This document shows positions 8,320 to 18,550 of a stretch of DNA of 64,000 nucleotides, one piece after another. The notes below the pieces were generated by a model. The model was not told where the DNA came from, did not search any database, and was given only the letters and a program-made list of their open reading frames with translations. Every line of letters starts with the position of its first letter. Positions within the stretch are counted from its first letter, which is position 1. The stretch is from Trichomonas vaginalis G3 (lineage: Eukaryota > Parabasalia > Trichomonadida > Trichomonadidae). The translations under genes were made by a program, and so were the position numbers. The DNA lies in the NCBI RefSeq assembly GCF_026262505.1, contig NC_067204.1, positions 25,203,300-25,267,299 of the forward strand. Direction: 5' to 3'.

Positions 8320-9054
8320 TCAGAACTTCAACTTACGAATAAAGCTTGTTTTAGTCGTTATTGAGAAGTTAAACTTCTCTTCAAAGCAAGGTTGACATGA
8401 CTTACATAAGTCAAATCCAATCTCTTGACCGTCATAAAGTGCTTTGTAAAGTTTCATTAAACTGAACTCAGAGTCTTTGTCATATGTTCCAACAGGTATG
8501 TGAATGTTCTTATCTTCATTGTAATAGCATTGTATAGCTTCAGGAAACATTTCATTTGCTGTTAAAGCAAGGACGTCTTGTTTGACACCTTTGCAACGTG
8601 CATGGAATGCAACTTCATTTAAATCGTTAGTGAGTAAGTCTATGTAGGTCTTCTTTCCACAAAATATTGACTTGTATGCTAAACTTTGTTTTCCAGGTGT
8701 TATTTCTGCGAAGTCAGAATGAAATTGACCAAGGTTCTTTCCTATAAGTTCGCGACCGTATCTCTTCTTAAACTCTGCTGCAAGCTTTGGTATGTCTTCA
8801 TTGAAAATATGCATGCTATCACAGTCCTGGTAAAATATTTGAAGACCCATATCTTCTGCAGTACAGAATACTTCGTTCATTATTCTCTTCGACATAGACA
8901 GAATGTTAACACCAAGTGGACAGAAGTTAAAGTGTCTGCAAATGCTTTTCGTTAGCTTGAAAATAGTTTTATCTGAACCATCCAAACCTTCGAACTTCAC
9001 TATATGGTTGTAGTTTCTGATGGCATATCTTATAGCATCTTTGTCATTTACTAT
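8320..9054 (-). pseudogene. Polinton polB remnant (palm C-terminal side)
   Basis: Fossil remnant of a family B DNA polymerase of the protein-primed type used by Polintons to copy their DNA. IFYQDCDSMHIF is the motif C (YxDTDS-type) strand; KKRYGRELIGKNLGQFHSDF follows as in Polinton polymerases, and SIFCGKKTYID continues the palm/thumb region. Only this part is present. It abuts the stop of the 1082-residue gene. Broken. Confidence 0.75.
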
Positions 9055-9060
9055 GGTTAT

Positions 9061-12000
9061 TCATCTTTCACTAGATGAAGTTACTTCTTCACTACTTTCA
9101 CTTTGTTCTACTCTTCTCTTCTTCTTTGGTGTCGCTTTTGGTAACTTGCCCTCTGCTTCAAGTTGTAGCATCTTTGCCTCATGTTCACCTAGTATGTTGT
9201 AAATTTTCCATGTCCTTTTTGCCTTTGGGCTCTGGTCGCCCATCTCAGGTAACCTATATCCTAGAAAGATTTTGTCATAGTTTGTATTTGAGTCTTCGCT
9301 TATTGTTTGCATGACTCTTTCCTGAGTTTCCGGTTCAAGCTCTTCAAACAGAGCTTGTCCATATGGAATAAGCTCGTTTCCAAATATATGTTTTTGTAGC
9401 CATTCTGGTTTTCTTTCCATGTAACCAATAATATCTTTTGTGAATGGGAAAGCTTTTACCCAACGTTTCAGTCTTGCGTCATTTATTTCTGTAGTTGGTT
9501 TTATTTTGTCATGGAACATGTTTTTCAATACTAACATTTCATTTGGTACTGTCCATTTGAGTTTTCTTAAATATTCATCCCTTCTCATTTCATTGTCTGC
9601 AAAGTAAGTTTTTATGACATTTTGCAAACTTTCGTTTGCAAGGTCATGTACAATAGGTTCTCTTCCTTCTCTCTCCCTAACTTTCTTTCTAAACTCTTCA
9701 CCAAATATACCATCTCTATGGTTCTGTGTAGTTCTTTGAGATAAATGTTCTAGAACGTCAGGTGTTATATTTCCCTCAGCCATGTTCATTTCATACTGGT
9801 CCAAAATATCTGCATCTTTCATATCTTTCAATGGCATTAAAGCCGCGCTGAAAATACCAGTTATATCTGGTTCACCATTCAATTCCATTGCGTCTACAAC
9901 TTCTTGGAATTGAGGTTGTAAGTTTATGAACCACCTATCCGGATTAGCTTTATGACCCCATCTCATTGTAGTTCCATAGTCTGCAGAAACAAAAGTAGGT
10001 TTGTTTCCATATTGGTTAGGTTCTGAATGAACTTTAAACAATGTTTCATTTCTATATGTTTTGTTGAAATTTAACCTTTTATTTTCACCGAGTTCAGCCA
10101 AAGATTGAACGTTATATGGTCGTAAGTAAAAAGGATTATTGTATTTGCGTACATTTTCTTTCAGTACTTCCATTCTATGCTGAATATTTTCATCTGATGT
10201 TGGAGTCTTTTGTATGTCGGTGAACATTTTTCGATATCCTTCTACTATGTCAGCCGAATTTTTCTTAGACTCTTGGAAAGATTCCATATTCTCCGCATAC
10301 ACTTGTTGAGGGTCAAGATTTTTCGGCTGTTCCAAATCTTCATCTAGTTCTGTGAAGTTAGTTTCCAAAGGAGGGACTTGTTCGTTTCCTTCAGGCTCTT
10401 CTAGCTGTTGTTGCTGAACTATTTCTTCCATGTCTGGTTGTATCTGAACTTCTTCCTGTGGAGTTTCTTGTACCTCATCTGCTGGCATTTCATATATTCC
10501 GAGACCGTTTTTAACAAGTTCCCTATCTAAGTCATCCGGACTCATAAACCTTTCTTCTTTCGTTCTGTCTCTATTTTTTACGCGTTTCATGAAGAGAGTT
10601 GAATTATCATTTAGCTCTGACATCAAATATCTCGGAGTAAATTCATTCATGTCATTTGGATGATATGCTATTAAATCATATCCCTTTGCGAGCTTGTATT
10701 TTCCAGGTTTGAGATTATATCCGATTTTATGCTGAACCATAAAGCTAAATAGGTTCGGGTCAGTATTTCCTTCCTTGAACTTTCTAATAGCTTCTTTATA
10801 TCTGTCACTAAAGTCAAGAGTATCTGGGTAACCATAATCTTCCTTAAGCATTTTTAAGAATTCTTGGTTTCCTTTTTCTCTACTTCTTTTATGTCCTTGC
10901 TCTGTTTGTGGTTGCTGTGCAGGATTTTGAACTGTTGGCTGCTGTGCAGGGTTTTGCTCTGTTGGTTGTTGTGCAGGGTTTTGAACTGTTGGTTTTGGTT
11001 GTTGTTGTGGTGCTGGATTTTGAACTGTTGGTTGTTGTGTTGGTTTTGGTGCATGCCTGTGTCTGTGTCCATGTGACGATGTAAATGTTTTAGGTAGTCC
11101 TGGTGCAGGTGCTTCTCTTGGAGGGTTTGGTGGTATATAAGTTCCACCAGCTGGCACATATGTTCCATCTGCAGCATAATGTCCTACCTGACTTTTCATT
11201 TTTAAGAAAGCATTTCCTAGGTCTGTTTTGGTCTGTTGTAACTCTTTTTCTTGACTTTCCACAACAGCTGCTCTAACGGCGTCATAGGCACTTTGAACTG
11301 CCTGTCTCGTTGCTGCATCTGTTATTTTCGTCATATTTTGTGCTACTTCTCTTAACTCTTTGTCGAAACCTTCAGACTTCAGTTTCTTTCCAGATGAGAA
11401 GTCGTTCACTAGTTTCACCTTACTATGAAGAGCTTCGAAGGCATTCTTAAAGTCAGCATTCATTAAAGCTTCATTTGAACTGTCTTCATCCGCTTGTATT
11501 TTTGTCCTTATTGACCCTATAAGTTGGGCTGCTTTAGCGTTGGCTTGGGCATCTAACCAGTCATTATTAGCTTTTATAATATCTGCGCTTTTCATTGCCT
11601 TTTGCATGGCTGCGTCGTTATTTTTACTTTCTTGTGCTAAGTTTTCATACTGTACGGTTTGGTTTTGCAACTGTAAAAGTTTTTCTGCCTTTACATTTGC
11701 TTCAACTTCTTTTTTATACTCATCGCTATCCATATATGTCTTCATGGCTTTTTGTTTTATCTCTTCATCTTTCAGTACTTTATATTGAGTAGTATGGTTT
11801 TTCAAATTTATAACATCTTGTTCCATTTTTGCTACTTCTGCTGCTTTTTCTGACACTTTTTTTGCATATTCCTCTGTACTTAGTTCTTTCAGTTGTTCTT
11901 CTTTCTTCTTTTTCTCTACGTTTAACTCATTTAGTTTCTTTGTCTGTCTGTCATATTCTAGTTTCTTTTCGTTTTCACTTATTTGTTTCTGTATGTCTAT

Positions 12001-12309
12001 GTTTGACTTTTTGACATCTGTTATTTGATTTTTGAGTGAACTCAAATTCATTTGACTTTGAGGGTTATAAGCTGTTCCGTCTGCAGCTCCACCATAGCCT
12101 GCCATTTTCGCTAAAAGTGCCGCTCTTAAACCTCCACTCTGTGCACCAATAACTCGGTTTAAAAGCATAGGGTTGCTTGACATTTGTTGCAACATAGTGG
12201 GGTCATTCATCATTTGTTGTTGCAACTGTTGTTGTGGTGTCAGTTTTACTATTGGATGTTTCAATGCTCCCTTCCTCTTACGTATATTCTTACGTAGCTT
12301 ACGTGGCAT
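9061..12309 (-). CDS. Large coiled-coil Polinton protein (1082 aa)
   Basis: Residues 1-20 are very basic (RKLRKNIRKRKG). Residues about 20-75 are Gln/Met-rich, and 85-370 form long Lys/Glu/Gln coiled coils. Residues about 380-480 are a His/Pro/Gln region with repeats of PAQQPTVQN type, including SHGHRHRHAPKP. About 490-590 is a compact domain, then an acidic linker (600-670). The remainder to 1065 is globular, ending with a basic KKKRR and a Ser/Glu tail. It is the largest ORF of the element and looks whole. Size and coiled coils suggest a scaffold, tegument-like or terminal-protein-related role; no enzyme motif was found. Unknown function. Confidence 0.7.
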   Translation of the reverse strand: MPRKLRKNIRKRKGALKHPIVKLTPQQQLQQQMMNDPTMLQQMSSNPMLLNRVIGAQSGGLRAALLAKMAGYGGAADGTAYNPQSQMNLSSLKNQITDVKKSNIDIQKQISENEKKLEYDRQTKKLNELNVEKKKKEEQLKELSTEEYAKKVSEKAAEVAKMEQDVINLKNHTTQYKVLKDEEIKQKAMKTYMDSDEYKKEVEANVKAEKLLQLQNQTVQYENLAQESKNNDAAMQKAMKSADIIKANNDWLDAQANAKAAQLIGSIRTKIQADEDSSNEALMNADFKNAFEALHSKVKLVNDFSSGKKLKSEGFDKELREVAQNMTKITDAATRQAVQSAYDAVRAAVVESQEKELQQTKTDLGNAFLKMKSQVGHYAADGTYVPAGGTYIPPNPPREAPAPGLPKTFTSSHGHRHRHAPKPTQQPTVQNPAPQQQPKPTVQNPAQQPTEQNPAQQPTVQNPAQQPQTEQGHKRSREKGNQEFLKMLKEDYGYPDTLDFSDRYKEAIRKFKEGNTDPNLFSFMVQHKIGYNLKPGKYKLAKGYDLIAYHPNDMNEFTPRYLMSELNDNSTLFMKRVKNRDRTKEERFMSPDDLDRELVKNGLGIYEMPADEVQETPQEEVQIQPDMEEIVQQQQLEEPEGNEQVPPLETNFTELDEDLEQPKNLDPQQVYAENMESFQESKKNSADIVEGYRKMFTDIQKTPTSDENIQHRMEVLKENVRKYNNPFYLRPYNVQSLAELGENKRLNFNKTYRNETLFKVHSEPNQYGNKPTFVSADYGTTMRWGHKANPDRWFINLQPQFQEVVDAMELNGEPDITGIFSAALMPLKDMKDADILDQYEMNMAEGNITPDVLEHLSQRTTQNHRDGIFGEEFRKKVREREGREPIVHDLANESLQNVIKTYFADNEMRRDEYLRKLKWTVPNEMLVLKNMFHDKIKPTTEINDARLKRWVKAFPFTKDIIGYMERKPEWLQKHIFGNELIPYGQALFEELEPETQERVMQTISEDSNTNYDKIFLGYRLPEMGDQSPKAKRTWKIYNILGEHEAKMLQLEAEGKLPKATPKKKRRVEQSESSEEVTSSSER

Positions 12310-12781
12310 TTTAAGTGAAGTTAAAAAGCAGTTTTTGACAGATGTTTATATGACACTTTTTGTTCAGCACAAAAAACTACTCGGTCAAAGTGTTGTCAGT
12401 TTTGTAAAATAACCGTCCTATCTCATTCTATAAGGGGAAAAAGGCTTCTCAAAGTATACTTCCTTGGAACGCCTGTAACTTTTCCTGTAGCGACGATAGA
12501 TCCTTACTTGTCCGGACAAAGTTATACTATTTTGAGTGCTCTACAAAAAAGTCAACGGCGACGACTCTCAAAAACCGTTGTGTAAAAAGTTTTACCGTTG
12601 GACAAAAAAGTATATATAGAAAACAAAAAACGTTTATAGTTCATTCAATATTTGAGATAAACCGTTTTTCCAACGGTAACTATTAAATAAAATAAAAAAA
12701 TAGAGAGTGTTACCGTTGACGAAAACGGTTTATCTCAAATATTTAAATATCTGTCTTTTTTGGTCAGTTCATTTTTATCTA
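12310..12781. promoter_or_regulatory. Subterminal control region with CAACGG sites and a palindrome
   Basis: The spacer between the large gene and the right terminus carries five copies of CAACGG/CCGTTG (12553, 12575, 12595, 12671, 12713). A long inverted repeat occupies 12647-12743: about 34-bp arms running from AATATTTGAGATAAACCG to its complement, 28-base spacer. CAACGG fits the general Myb site YAACKG. This may be a promoter, replication or packaging site near the end of the element (inference). Confidence 0.55.
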
Positions 12782-12907
12782 ATGGAAGCCCCACTCGCCA
12801 CATCCTTTATAATGTTGAGAACTTTATACCAAGTTCGTCAAAATCTTCCTCGTTACATCCAACGGTCATTCGACACGAGAATTGCCGAATTCACACCAGA
12901 AGACTAA
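12782..12907 (+). CDS. 41-residue ORF next to the right terminus
   Basis: Starts MEAPLATSFIMLRTLYQVRQ and ends with FTPED. TTTTTATCTAATG lies directly at its start, the same motif that precedes the larger element genes; this is why I keep such a short ORF. It is helical and basic with an acidic end. Function unknown. Confidence 0.4.
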   Translation: MEAPLATSFIMLRTLYQVRQNLPRYIQRSFDTRIAEFTPED

Positions 12908-12921
12908 CAATTTTCCGAATA

Positions 12922-12995
12922 AAAACTTCATTTATACTAAACATCTTCGGGGCTAGAGGGCGCAACGCGCCTGGAAGCCCCACTACCTTTTTTTT
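12922..12995 (-). repeat. Right terminal repeat of Polinton A
   Basis: Read on the minus strand it begins with an A-run, then GGTAGTGGGGCTTCCAGG, a GC hairpin, then GAAGATG and TATAAATGAAG. The same order opens Polinton B at about 27931 on the plus strand. That inverse match marks it as a Polinton terminus. The outermost bases are a T-run of 8 here and an A-run of about 30 at Polinton B. Confidence 0.85.
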
Positions 12996-14219
12996 GAATT
13001 TAATATTATTTAGGTTGATATGCTTGCCTATTATTTCAGAAAAAAATCTTAAAAATTTCAATATGAAAATTGAAAGCAATTCAAAAAAAATGCTTACATG
13101 TAAATTTTAATATCATATGCATAATTTCATATTTTGAACATTTTTTATTTTTGTTTAAAACTTAAAATTTTGGGAATTTAATATAATTAATATAATATAA
13201 TATGTACATATATTTAAAATGCACTAAATTTAATTGTTAATTGACGTTTTTGAGAATGAATTTTATCAAAACATGCCTGAATCCGAAAATTTGAAAGAAC
13301 GAATTACACAATCATATATGTAGAATTCAAAATACAAACTTAAAGATTGTATACGTTTAAAATTATTCAGATTGTGTTTGATTTCCACTCATTCTGTTTC
13401 TTTTGAACTCTAACACTAATATTTCATGATGATTACATGATCCATTTATCCATGGTTGAATTGTTCCAGATTCTACCAGAAAATCAATCCCCATTTCTCA
13501 AAGCATTCATGTTGATTGGACAAAGTTTAAAATTTATAAGCCAGTTTCCAGAGAAACTCATATATTCCCTAATGAAATGTAATTTTTGCTACATTTTTTT
13601 CAATCAAATTTCAAAAAATTGACTGCAGAGCTTGAAAAGGTGATGAATCATGTTGTTATTAGATGTACGTATTAGATTTACTATTTCCAAAAAAATGCTC
13701 AAATTTGAATACTTTTTAGAAAATTTGGAATTACACTCCTTACATTATATATAATTAAATGTTTTAATTTTATTTATTTTTTCCTTTCAATTTTATAACG
13801 TGCTCTATCAAAACTAACCTCTCAATTGAAGGCCACAAAATCTCAGTAGTGAGGGTACACAAATTTTGTATGGAGTACGGTTCAATTTTTGAGAGCCACA
13901 CTACTTAGATTTTGTGACTACCTTATATATCATAGATTGTGAATATCAACGCCTCAACTTAATTTTTAAGCATTTCGGCCTTGAAAAAAGCTTATAGTAT
14001 AGATGTATTGCTTTCAAATAAGCATTATAATGTCAACGAAAAGGATTTAGGAGTATTCTCTTTGAATCAAATATAACAAGCAGTTACAGGACCACAACCC
14101 TGTTGTCTGTGAATACTGGAAAGATTTTCATATCATCATGATTTGATTGCTAAACAACTTTTTTTTATTACCGTAACTTAAAAAAGTGTACGTTTTTTTA
14201 GTAAAGATTTTAGGTAAAT
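12996..14219. other. Host intergenic DNA with one compound palindrome
   Basis: AT-rich host spacer. At about 13820-13920 a palindrome has CACAAAATCTCAGTAGTG facing its near complement, with CTCTCAATTGAA and TTCAATTTTTGAGAG as a second, internal pairing. It may be a small non-autonomous foldback. The 61-codon frame at 13437 shows no recognisable feature and I do not call it. Confidence 0.45.
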
Positions 14220-15359
14220 ATGTCTGATTCTAATGTTTTCGGGAGTATTTTTGCTGAAACTGCTCCCACACGAGGTCTTATTGTTAAGCAACCAACTGAG
14301 GAACTTCAATTAGATGCATTACGCGATGATCTCTTACAAAGTTTAGATGAAGTACAACCTAGAATAGAAAAGTTAAAAGAAACATGCAATATAGTTATAC
14401 AGTCCTCTCAAGGCAATATCAAAAATGTTGGTGTTGATCTCCAACACGAAATTGATAAAATAATTCCAAGAATGGATGCTATTCATACAACTAGTATTAA
14501 AACATCAAGAAGGATTCAATCTCTTGGATTGAACCAACAAACCGTTGGAATGTTATCTATTCCGAAACAATTGCGTCCGGTACACGATGAATTCTTCCAA
14601 TTTAAAGAAGAATTTGATACTTCTCTTAAGAATGTAGCAACTCTTTCAAGATCAATCACTTCAAAGATCGATTTACATAATGGTGCACTAGAAAGTCTCA
14701 AAACTATCCCAAATGCACTTCAAGAAAACCTAGAAAAAATTGCTCAACAACAAGAAGAATGTGTTAATGCTAGTGTAATGATAGATCAGCTTAAACAGCA
14801 GCTTACCGCTAGTATTATCAATGAACATGAACAAATTCTAAGTCAATTCGATGAAAAGGTCAATAAAGCAGCTAAACTTGTAGAAGATCTCGAAACTAAG
14901 GCTGATGATGGCTTAACTTCAACAACACAGATTAACGAACAAATTCAAACAGAAAAATTCGATATAAAGAACTCTTTTGAAGATTTAATGAAGGAAATAC
15001 AAAATACATCGTTTACAAAGCTCGATGATATGAAAAAGAAAGTTGAATTATCAAATAAAGAAACTATTTCGAAAATTACAGATTTACAATCACAACTCAC
15101 TAATGAGTTGGAAGAAATATCGCGTTGTCAATCTGATAACGTGGTTTTATCTTTAATTGACGAAATTGAAAAACAAAAGGAAATGTCTGAGTTAGAAGCA
15201 CTGATAGAGAGATTTAATGCCTTAGAAAAAGCAATTAAAGACCCTGCGACAAGACCTCCAGGTGCAGATTACGAAGATCTGAATGGAATTTATGAAGGAA
15301 GAAAAGCTGTGTTTAGATGCTTTGATAATGGAACTTTTACGGTTAAATTTGTTGATTAA
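14220..15359 (+). CDS. Coiled-coil protein, unknown
   Basis: 379 residues beginning MSDSNVFGSIFAETAPTRG. Residues about 30-320 are almost entirely helical with heptad-like Leu/Ile spacing and many Gln/Lys/Glu, such as QLKQQLTASIINEHEQ. The last 35 residues contain YEDLNGIYEGRKAVFRCFDNGTF and may be a small beta cap. Single gene, own promoter; host codon use. It could be a cytoskeletal or trafficking tether; no named family recognised. Confidence 0.8.
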   Translation: MSDSNVFGSIFAETAPTRGLIVKQPTEELQLDALRDDLLQSLDEVQPRIEKLKETCNIVIQSSQGNIKNVGVDLQHEIDKIIPRMDAIHTTSIKTSRRIQSLGLNQQTVGMLSIPKQLRPVHDEFFQFKEEFDTSLKNVATLSRSITSKIDLHNGALESLKTIPNALQENLEKIAQQQEECVNASVMIDQLKQQLTASIINEHEQILSQFDEKVNKAAKLVEDLETKADDGLTSTTQINEQIQTEKFDIKNSFEDLMKEIQNTSFTKLDDMKKKVELSNKETISKITDLQSQLTNELEEISRCQSDNVVLSLIDEIEKQKEMSELEALIERFNALEKAIKDPATRPPGADYEDLNGIYEGRKAVFRCFDNGTFTVKFVD

Positions 15360-15927
15360 TTTGTTAATAATAAAAATTAGTATGTTAATTATTTTATAAA
15401 ATTTTATATTTTTTTCAATAACAGTAAATCAGGTTTATAATTCATAGTATTGACCATAATGCTCAAAAATTAAATATTATTCTTTTTAATAAAAAGATTT
15501 AAAAACAAAAATATATAAATCTATCATTATAAAATAGTAACACTCTCATTCATAGAAGAGTCATGAATTTTGTTGTCAATTTTAGAAAGAGCCTAAAATG
15601 TAGTGTGAAAAAAAAACATATTTATCATAATTTCTTATAACAATACATGATTATAGTCATCTATAGCTTGTAAAAGTACAATTTTATGCATATGTGGATA
15701 TTGTAATGCTTGAAAATTTGAGAATCATCTTATTTTCGAGATTGCCTAATTATAATTTTATGTTTCAGAATAGGATTTAGAATCTACTATCCTTAACTTA
15801 AGATTCTTATATGAATCTAAGAATATATGTACATACAGTTTATTGATTTCCACGCTTTCAGTTTCGAAGAACTTCAAAAAAACTTCGTGGGTGCTGGTGC
15901 CTTTCTTCTCTTAATCTATTCAATTCG
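15360..15927. other. Intergenic, nothing seen
   Basis: AT-rich spacer between two genes whose 3' ends face each other. No gene, RNA or repeat recognised. Confidence 0.5.
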
Positions 15928-16854
15928 TCATATAAAGATCCTTTTTTTTCTCTTTAATTTTGCTAATTCATTATCTTTATTTGAGTTATCTTGTTTAATT
16001 CTTCCAATTTCTATGCGTAATGTTGTTAATTCATTTTGCATATCTGAGTTTTCTTGTTTAATGTTTTCTATTTCTTCTTTTAATTTAGATAATTCATTAT
16101 CAAGACTTATATTCTTTTGTTCAAATTCTTGAATTCTATTTTCTTTTTCTTTTCTTTGATCTAAAATAGTTTTGAAAATTGCTATGATTGATGATCGTCC
16201 AGATAAATCTTTCAATGAATCTTTAGCATCTCTGATTTCAATATATTCATCATTGAGATATGAAATTGTATCAATGAAAATTGCATTTTTATTTATCAGG
16301 GAGAATATGATATCATTTGAGTTTTTATTTCTGTTCTTGAAATGAATCAATAATTTTTCTGCAAAATCTAATCCAGCTTCTACAATAGAATTTATTAGTT
16401 CGTCATGGTTGATTGAATCGATGTTTTCACATATGAAATCGAATATTTTTTCGCTGTATCCAATTTGTTTGCAATATTTAACATTTATAAGTATGTTTTC
16501 CGAATTGTATTCATCATTTTGAAATTTTTTCATAAAGAAAGACATTAATGATTCACTTTTCATTACTTCTCCAAGATTCAAAAGGTCACAAGCAATATTA
16601 TCTTCGACATTCTCTGGAATTTGTAATCTAAATATCTTTTCAAGTACATCATATGTATTATTGTCAGTAATGTTTGTATAGAATCTAAATTCTTTCGTTG
16701 ATTGATTTAAATAAAATTCATTTTGAATTGTATTGCAAATTGCCATTCCAATATAAAGATTTGTATTATACTCATGATCGTTAATATATATCTTAATAGA
16801 ATGAGGGTCACACGATTGCAATGATTGATATACTTTACCTATAATGTCGCTCAT
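15928..16854 (-). CDS. BTB-like N-terminus with C-terminal coiled coil
   Basis: 308 residues from MSDIIGKVYQ; an earlier ATG nine codons upstream is possible. Residues about 10-65 (SIKIYINDHEYNTNLYIG) resemble the short BTB/POZ-like N-termini common in trichomonad multigene families. Residues about 70-225 are helical repeats of BACK-like character. Residues 230-305 are a coiled coil (LSKLKEEIENIKQENSDMQ) ending in KRKKR. Similar proteins are usually annotated in T. vaginalis as coiled-coil or viral A-type-inclusion-like, which says little about role. Probably a protein-interaction scaffold. Confidence 0.6.
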   Translation of the reverse strand: MSDIIGKVYQSLQSCDPHSIKIYINDHEYNTNLYIGMAICNTIQNEFYLNQSTKEFRFYTNITDNNTYDVLEKIFRLQIPENVEDNIACDLLNLGEVMKSESLMSFFMKKFQNDEYNSENILINVKYCKQIGYSEKIFDFICENIDSINHDELINSIVEAGLDFAEKLLIHFKNRNKNSNDIIFSLINKNAIFIDTISYLNDEYIEIRDAKDSLKDLSGRSSIIAIFKTILDQRKEKENRIQEFEQKNISLDNELSKLKEEIENIKQENSDMQNELTTLRIEIGRIKQDNSNKDNELAKLKRKKRIFI

Positions 16855-17316
16855 GGAATTTTTGAATGATAAAATCATCAATCGATTTTAATATTATTGT
16901 AGTAAATCTATTATCTGGAGTTATGGCATGACAAACATGATGAAAATAAAAGAAATTACATTTCGATTTCAATAAATTTAGTCAAAATTCGGAATTACAT
17001 CGTTTATAGTATGTATATTGGTACTAAAGCATCTAAGTATGAGTTTGAACTTTCCGAAACAATATTTCTTGATAATTTTCATAAGATTCGACGTGAATTT
17101 TCCTCAAATTTCTTCTGTAAAGAAATATTAGATGAAAACGATAATACATAATCCAAAGTTACTATGAATATCCACATGTTTAATGATTATACAATATGGA
17201 ATCAAAAATTGGACTGAGCATATGCAAGAATCAATATCAGAGCAAATCTAAAATGTATAGAAGAAATTAAATAGAAAAAAGATGATAAATTTATTCATTT
17301 ATTAAACAATAGAAAA
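16855..17316. other. Intergenic, nothing seen
   Basis: AT-rich; short frames only, no feature I can support. Confidence 0.4.
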
Positions 17317-18231
17317 TTATTGGTTTGTATTTGCAATTTTAAGTTTGTAATATTGGCAACAAAAGTGTTTCATTTCAGGAGAAGGATATAAACTGCGTTT
17401 TGTCGCTGGTAAACCATCAGCAGGGTCAACTTCGTTTTCATTTAACCAATGATTGATGCAATCTTTGCAATAGAAGTTGCATCCTAGTATCATTGGATCA
17501 TTGAGTAATGATCGGCATATTGTGCATTGTAATTCTTCAGGAACGTCGAGATTTTCTGGAAATTCTTCAATTTTGTCTTTAAAGAAGAGCATTTTTCCTA
17601 TATATGTACGGATACTCTGCTTAATTGCTGGGAATGATTTAGAAGCTAGTATAAAATTAATTGAGCCAAATAAAGCGGATGTAAGAATTTTAACTGGGAT
17701 ATGAATATATATTGAATGATTACTAGCTACTTTTTCGTTAATTGCATCACAAATGAAATTATTGCCAACAATCAATGCATATTTTAGAATTTTTTCGAAG
17801 TTACTTGTAGTTTGGGCTTTTGAAATGTGGAAATAGTAGTAAGCTTGAATGAGAGAAAGTGAAGTTAACTTAATTGGATGGGAAAAGCGCTCAGGAACAT
17901 GAAAATTAGTTAAAATTTGATCAAATCTTCTAACATCAGTAAAGAAAAGCGCTGTTGTAGAATAAATGTTGTTTTCAAGGTCATTTTGGAAATAGCAGCA
18001 ATACTGATACCCATAAAGAATTGGTAATATATAAAATGGCTGAAAGAAAGGATGTTCTGTCATTACAAAGTTTCTAGCACCGTTCATTACAGTCATTGTA
18101 TTCATCATCGAAGGGAATGCAATGAAATTAAAGTCTGCATCTCTACGATATAAATCATTTTTGCGAAGAACGATCTGGCTCTTTAACTTTCTAGCTTCAT
18201 CCAAAATCTCGTCTTCTGTTTTGATTTTCAT
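17317..18231 (-). CDS. RING/U-box-like protein with Pex-type layout
   Basis: 304 residues from MKIKTEDEILDEARKLK; an ATG eight codons earlier exists. About 60-215 is helical with several hydrophobic stretches. The C-terminal LQCTICRSLLNDPMILGCNFYCKDCINHWL is a RING-type start (CxxC, then a Cys pair), but later zinc ligands are irregular, so it may fold like a U-box. The layout of hydrophobic helices followed by RING recalls peroxin ligases, yet trichomonads have no peroxisomes, so it is more likely a membrane-associated E3 ligase of other kind. Moderately sure of a RING-like fold only. Confidence 0.6.
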   Translation of the reverse strand: MKIKTEDEILDEARKLKSQIVLRKNDLYRRDADFNFIAFPSMMNTMTVMNGARNFVMTEHPFFQPFYILPILYGYQYCCYFQNDLENNIYSTTALFFTDVRRFDQILTNFHVPERFSHPIKLTSLSLIQAYYYFHISKAQTTSNFEKILKYALIVGNNFICDAINEKVASNHSIYIHIPVKILTSALFGSINFILASKSFPAIKQSIRTYIGKMLFFKDKIEEFPENLDVPEELQCTICRSLLNDPMILGCNFYCKDCINHWLNENEVDPADGLPATKRSLYPSPEMKHFCCQYYKLKIANTNQ

Positions 18232-18340
18232 GATTCTTTTGTAATAAGAGATCATGAATAATTAATAATTTGCCATCAATAAGGGGTCAATTTTATTAAT
18301 TTTGGGTCCATATATCGTACTGAGTAATAAAGTTTAAAAA

Positions 18341-18550
18341 ATGGGAGCTTTACTGAGTTGTTTCCGCCATTCTCAATACAAACAACTTGATGAAAATAAG
18401 GCTAATGACCCAGATGATAATATGGACCTTGGAATTCCAACAGATGCAGAGTTCATGGCCGCAATTCAAGCAAAAGACGATGAGGATGCAATCCAACTTA
18501 GTGATCAAGAAATAGCAATGTACTTAGAAAATCTTAAATCTCAACCATAA
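18341..18550 (+). CDS. Putative myristoylated/palmitoylated mini-protein
   Basis: 69 residues beginning MGALLSCFRHS. Gly2, Ser6 and Cys7 form a classic N-myristoylation site with an adjacent palmitoylation candidate. The remainder is acidic and probably helical, ending in AMYLENLKSQP. This is the design of small membrane adaptors, such as Ragulator subunit p18-like proteins, but the similarity is only in layout. It is divergent from the RING-like gene, 109 bases away. Confidence 0.55.
   Translation: MGALLSCFRHSQYKQLDENKANDPDDNMDLGIPTDAEFMAAIQAKDDEDAIQLSDQEIAMYLENLKSQP

Larger units (their letters stand above)
2131..12995. mobile_element. Polinton/Maverick A (fossil, left end missing)
   Basis: About 10.9 kb of virus-like element. 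Parts from left to right: two small proteins, penton-like protein P1, small ORF, acidic protein, small charged protein, Pro/Thr-rich membrane protein, major capsid protein, charged protein, basic protein, second penton-like protein P2, polB remnant, 1082-residue protein, 41-residue ORF and right terminal repeat. The family is recognised from the capsid plus B-type polymerase combination and from the terminus shared with Polinton B. It is broken: the left terminus, the integrase and most of polB are not present, so about three large losses, while most structural ORFs look whole. Near-identity with Polinton B over 2131-3568 suggests recent activity. Confidence 0.85.

Noticed and set aside
13437-13622. 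61-codon plus-strand frame
   Set aside because: No promoter sign, no recognisable domain, surrounded by AT-rich DNA with similar chance frames.
17317-18231. Peroxin Pex2/Pex10 orthologue
   Set aside because: The layout is similar but trichomonads lack peroxisomes and the later zinc ligands are irregular.
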